Assembly: GCF_015355755.1 (NCBI RefSeq)
Contig: NZ_JACVEE010000003.1
Span: 682,001-746,000, forward strand
Length of the DNA: 64,000 nt
Origin: Nocardia sp. XZ_19_385
GTDB taxonomy: Bacteria; Actinomycetota; Actinomycetes; Mycobacteriales; Mycobacteriaceae
Direction: 5' to 3'
Shown: positions 61,551-64,000 of the stretch, one piece after another
Position numbering within the stretch: the stretch's first letter is position 1
Layout of the letters: the number at the start of each line of letters is the position of its first letter
Notes under the pieces: generated by a model
Told to the model about the DNA's origin: nothing
What the model saw: the letters and a program-made list of their open reading frames with translations, nothing else
The model's database searches: none
Translations under genes and position numbers: made by a program

Positions 61551-61994
61551 ATGACCGATAAACCGCTCGCGCCCACCTCGATCGGCGAACTCACTCCTGA
61601 GATGATGACCAAGTACAGCGAGGGCACCTTCACCGATCTGATCGGCTTGCGCTTCACCGAGGTCGGCCCCGACCGGGTCTGTGGTGAATGGGTAGTGAAG
61701 CCGCACCTGTACCAGCCCGCGGGTATTCAGAACGGCGGCGTGCTGTGCACCGTCATCGAATCGCTGGCCAGCACGGGCGGGCAGTTCTGGTACGGCGACC
61801 AGGGCAACGTCGTCGGCGTCAACAACAACACCGACTTCCTGCGCGCCGCCAGCGACGGCACCCTGCGCGCCGAAGCCACCCCGATCCATCGCGGACGATC
61901 GCAGCAGCTGTGGCAGGTCGTGGTCACCGACGAACAGGACCGGCTGATCGCGCGCGGCCAGGTGCGGCTGGCGAATCTGCCCAAGCGCAGCTGA
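61551..61994 (+). CDS. PaaI-type hotdog thioesterase (Rv1847 homologue)
   Basis: The 147-residue single-hotdog protein has the PaaI/1,4-dihydroxy-2-naphthoyl-CoA thioesterase pattern: [18 protein letters not shown], then [15 protein letters not shown] with the conserved HGG-like turn (here QNGG, so the usual His is replaced by Gln), and [19 protein letters not shown]. The ATG at 61551 agrees with the family N terminus; no strong ribosome site precedes it. Its position just before ureA matches Rv1847. Confidence 0.88.
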   Translation: MTDKPLAPTSIGELTPEMMTKYSEGTFTDLIGLRFTEVGPDRVCGEWVVKPHLYQPAGIQNGGVLCTVIESLASTGGQFWYGDQGNVVGVNNNTDFLRAASDGTLRAEATPIHRGRSQQLWQVVVTDEQDRLIARGQVRLANLPKRS

Positions 61995-62050
61995 AACGGA
62001 CGTGCCAGAATGTCCGTCACCCAATCCCTTCCGACCGGCGAGGAGCCCGG

Positions 62051-62353
62051 ATGCGACTGTCACCGCATGAGCAGGAGCGGCTGCTGCTCAGCTACGCGGC
62101 CGAACTGGCGCGGCGCAGGCAGGCCCGCGGGCTGAAGCTCAACCATCCCGAAGCGGTCGCGCTGATCACCGATCACGTGCTCGAAGGGGCGCGCGACGGG
62201 CGGACGGTCGCCGAACTCATGTCCTCGGGGCGCACGGTGCTCGCGCGGGCCGACGTGATGGTGGGTGTGCCGGAGATGATCCACGACGTGCAGGTCGAGG
62301 CCACGTTCCCGGACGGCACCAAGCTCGTCACCGTTCACAATCCGATCGGATAG
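62051..62353 (+). CDS. ureA: urease gamma subunit
   Basis: The 100-residue protein matches UreA along its length: [67 protein letters not shown]. It is the gamma subunit of the nickel urease that hydrolyses urea to ammonia and carbamate. The start follows GAGGAG. It is the first gene of ureABC, with ureB five bases downstream. Confidence 0.97.
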   Translation: MRLSPHEQERLLLSYAAELARRRQARGLKLNHPEAVALITDHVLEGARDGRTVAELMSSGRTVLARADVMVGVPEMIHDVQVEATFPDGTKLVTVHNPIG

Positions 62354-62358
62354 CCGCA

Positions 62359-62670
62359 GTGATTCCCGGTGAATACCTCTGTGCCGAAGGCACTATCGAG
62401 CTGAACGCGGGCGCCGAACGCATCGCCCTCGAGGTCGTCAACACCGGCGACCGGCCGGTGCAGGTCGGCAGTCACGTGCATTTCCCGCAGTCCAACGCCG
62501 CCCTGGAATTCGACCGCGCCGCCGCCTACGGGCATCGCCTCGACATTCCGGCCGGCACCGCCGTTCGCTTCGAACCCGGTCTCGCCCAGCGGGTTTCGCT
62601 GGTTCCGCTGGGCGGCACCCGTGAGGTCTACGGCATCAGCGCGAATCCCCCGGGCCGTCTCGATGGGTAG
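62359..62670 (+). CDS. ureB: urease beta subunit
   Basis: The 103-residue protein has [17 protein letters not shown] at its N terminus and the signature [19 protein letters not shown] and [20 protein letters not shown] of UreB. It starts with GTG five bases after the ureA stop and is separated from ureC by 23 bp. Confidence 0.97.
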   Translation: MIPGEYLCAEGTIELNAGAERIALEVVNTGDRPVQVGSHVHFPQSNAALEFDRAAAYGHRLDIPAGTAVRFEPGLAQRVSLVPLGGTREVYGISANPPGRLDG

Positions 62671-62693
62671 CGGCCCCAACCCCGAGGCAGGCC

Positions 62694-64000
62694 ATGAGTG
62701 AATTGACCCGCGCCCGCTACGCCGAACTGTTCGGCCCCACTACGGGCGATCGAATTCGCTTGGCGGACACCGACCTGTTGATCGAGATCACCGAAGACCG
62801 TTCCGGCGGACCGGGTCTCGCGGGTGAGGAAGCCGTGTTCGGCGGCGGCAAGGTGCTGCGCGAGTCCATGGGGCAGTCCCGCGCCACGCGCGCCGAGGGC
62901 GCCCCGGACACCGTCATCACCGGCGTCGTGATCGTCGATCACTGGGGAATCATCAAGGCAGACCTGGGTATTCGCGACGGCCGCATCTGCGCCATCGGCA
63001 AGGCGGGCAACCCCGACACCATGTCCGGCGTGCATCCGGATCTGGTCGTCGGCCCGTCCACGGAGATCATCGCGGGCAATGGTCGCATCGTCACCGCCGG
63101 CGCCATCGACTGCCACGTGCACTTCATCTGCCCGCAGCTGATGGAGGAAGCGCTCGGCGGCGGCATCACCACGCTCATCGGCGGCGGCACCGGGCCGGCC
63201 GAGGGCAGCAAGGCCACCACCGTCACGCCCGGCTCCTGGCATCTGGCCCGGATGCTCGAGGCGCTGGACGGCTGGCCGATGAACATCGTGTTGCTCGGCA
63301 AGGGCAACACTGTCAGCGCCGACTCCATGTGGGAGCAATTGCGCGGCGGCGCAGCGGGTTTCAAATTGCACGAGGACTGGGGTTCCACCCCGGCCGCGAT
63401 CGATGCGTGCCTGCGCGTGGCCGACGCCAGCGGCGTTCAGGTGGCACTGCACTCCGACACCTTGAACGAGGCCGGGTTCGTCGAGGACACGCTCGGGGCA
63501 ATCGCCGGCCGCGGCATCCACGCCTATCACACCGAAGGCGCGGGCGGCGGGCACGCACCCGACATCATCACTGTCGCTTCCTATCTCAACGTGCTGCCCA
63601 GCTCCACCAACCCGACCCGCCCGCACACCGTCAACACCCTCGACGAGCACCTGGACATGCTCATGGTGTGCCACCACCTCAGCGCCTCCATCCCGGAGGA
63701 CCTGGCCTTCGCCGAAAGCCGTATCCGCCCTTCGACAATCGCCGCCGAAGACCTGCTGCACGACCTCGGGGCGATCTCCATGATCGGCAGCGACTCCCAG
63801 GCCATGGGCCGCATCGGTGAAGTCGTGATGCGCACCTGGCAGACCGCGCACGTCATGAAGAAGCGGCGCGGCGCCCTGCCCGGCGACGGCGCCGCCGACA
63901 ATGCCCGCGTACAGCGCTACATCGCGAAGTACACGATCGCGCCCGCCGTCGCGCACGGTCTCGACCACGAGGTCGGCTCCATCGAGGTCGGCAAACTCGC
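62694..64000 (+). CDS. ureC: urease alpha subunit (partial, runs off the window)
   Basis: The first 435 residues of the expected about 570 are present. Nickel-binding and catalytic motifs visible are CHVHFICP near residue 140, the carbamylated lysine in [11 protein letters not shown] near 222, [21 protein letters not shown], the flap MVCHH and GSDSQAMGR. UreC, with UreA and UreB, forms the apoenzyme; the accessory genes ureD-G would lie to the right. The frame is complete to the right edge with no stop. Confidence 0.97.
   Translation, partial: MSELTRARYAELFGPTTGDRIRLADTDLLIEITEDRSGGPGLAGEEAVFGGGKVLRESMGQSRATRAEGAPDTVITGVVIVDHWGIIKADLGIRDGRICAIGKAGNPDTMSGVHPDLVVGPSTEIIAGNGRIVTAGAIDCHVHFICPQLMEEALGGGITTLIGGGTGPAEGSKATTVTPGSWHLARMLEALDGWPMNIVLLGKGNTVSADSMWEQLRGGAAGFKLHEDWGSTPAAIDACLRVADASGVQVALHSDTLNEAGFVEDTLGAIAGRGIHAYHTEGAGGGHAPDIITVASYLNVLPSSTNPTRPHTVNTLDEHLDMLMVCHHLSASIPEDLAFAESRIRPSTIAAEDLLHDLGAISMIGSDSQAMGRIGEVVMRTWQTAHVMKKRRGALPGDGAADNARVQRYIAKYTIAPAVAHGLDHEVGSIEVGKL

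Overview
The window is high-GC actinobacterial chromosome, most likely from a Nocardia or close relative. The evidence is dense overlapping operons with many GTG starts, and a right half whose gene order (two CNNM/CBS proteins, guaB1, M56 peptidase, blaI, hotdog thioesterase, ureABC) is, from memory, the Mycobacterium tuberculosis Rv1841c-Rv1850 neighbourhood. No rRNA, tRNA, IS element or CRISPR array was seen.

Layout. (1) 0-9 kb: an aromatic-acid CoA-thioester catabolic operon (FAH-family hydrolase, cupin, aryl-CoA ligase, hotdog thioesterase, FAD-monooxygenase/OYE fusion, amidohydrolase, TesB-type thioesterase), with a Rid-family gene on the other strand. (2) 9.1-14.7 kb: a fully overlapping minus-strand operon: a small helical protein, a 1330-residue fusion (alpha/beta hydrolase, acetoacetate-decarboxylase-like domain, haem peroxidase), a 36-codon remnant of an FAD-linked oxidase, and a P450. 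(3) 14.9-15.8 kb: an HNH protein and a small secreted protein. (4) 16.1-40.1 kb: the most unusual region, two polyketide-synthase lines facing tail to tail, each paired with a different alpha-oxoamine synthase (AOS). The plus line is AOS1, a PfaA/PfaC-like iterative synthase and a PfaD-like enoyl reductase. The minus line is a LuxR/LAL regulator, a single highly reducing PKS module, AOS2 and a second LuxR/LAL regulator. Neither synthase has a visible thioesterase, so decarboxylative release by the AOS partners to 2-aminoketones is the natural inference. (5) 40.4-46.6 kb: a KimA-like APC transporter, a DUF305/LVIVD secreted pair, an epoxide-hydrolase-like protein that has lost its catalytic residues, and a conserved protein often annotated as 3-methyladenine glycosylase. 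(6) 46.6-52.3 kb: CNNM/CBS pair, GuaB1, a small protein, a DMT transporter. (7) 52.3-53.6 kb: 1.2 kb without a credible gene, made of an 85-bp tandem repeat, degenerate GC-rich repeats and a (CATTG)5 tract. (8) 53.6-64 kb: small wHTH-like protein, DEAD-box helicase, M56/BlaI pair, FecCD-type ABC importer, an IdeR/DtxR-type iron box driving an iron-related gene, a second iron box with promoter and two-hairpin short transcript, hotdog thioesterase, and ureABC running off the right edge.

The short iron-box transcript (about 61406-61496) lies at the same syntenic place, upstream of the Rv1847 homologue, as the mycobacterial iron-responsive sRNA MrsI, and I propose it as its counterpart here. The PKS/AOS double cluster and this sRNA are the two main results. 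All functions are inferred by reading motifs; no database search was run.
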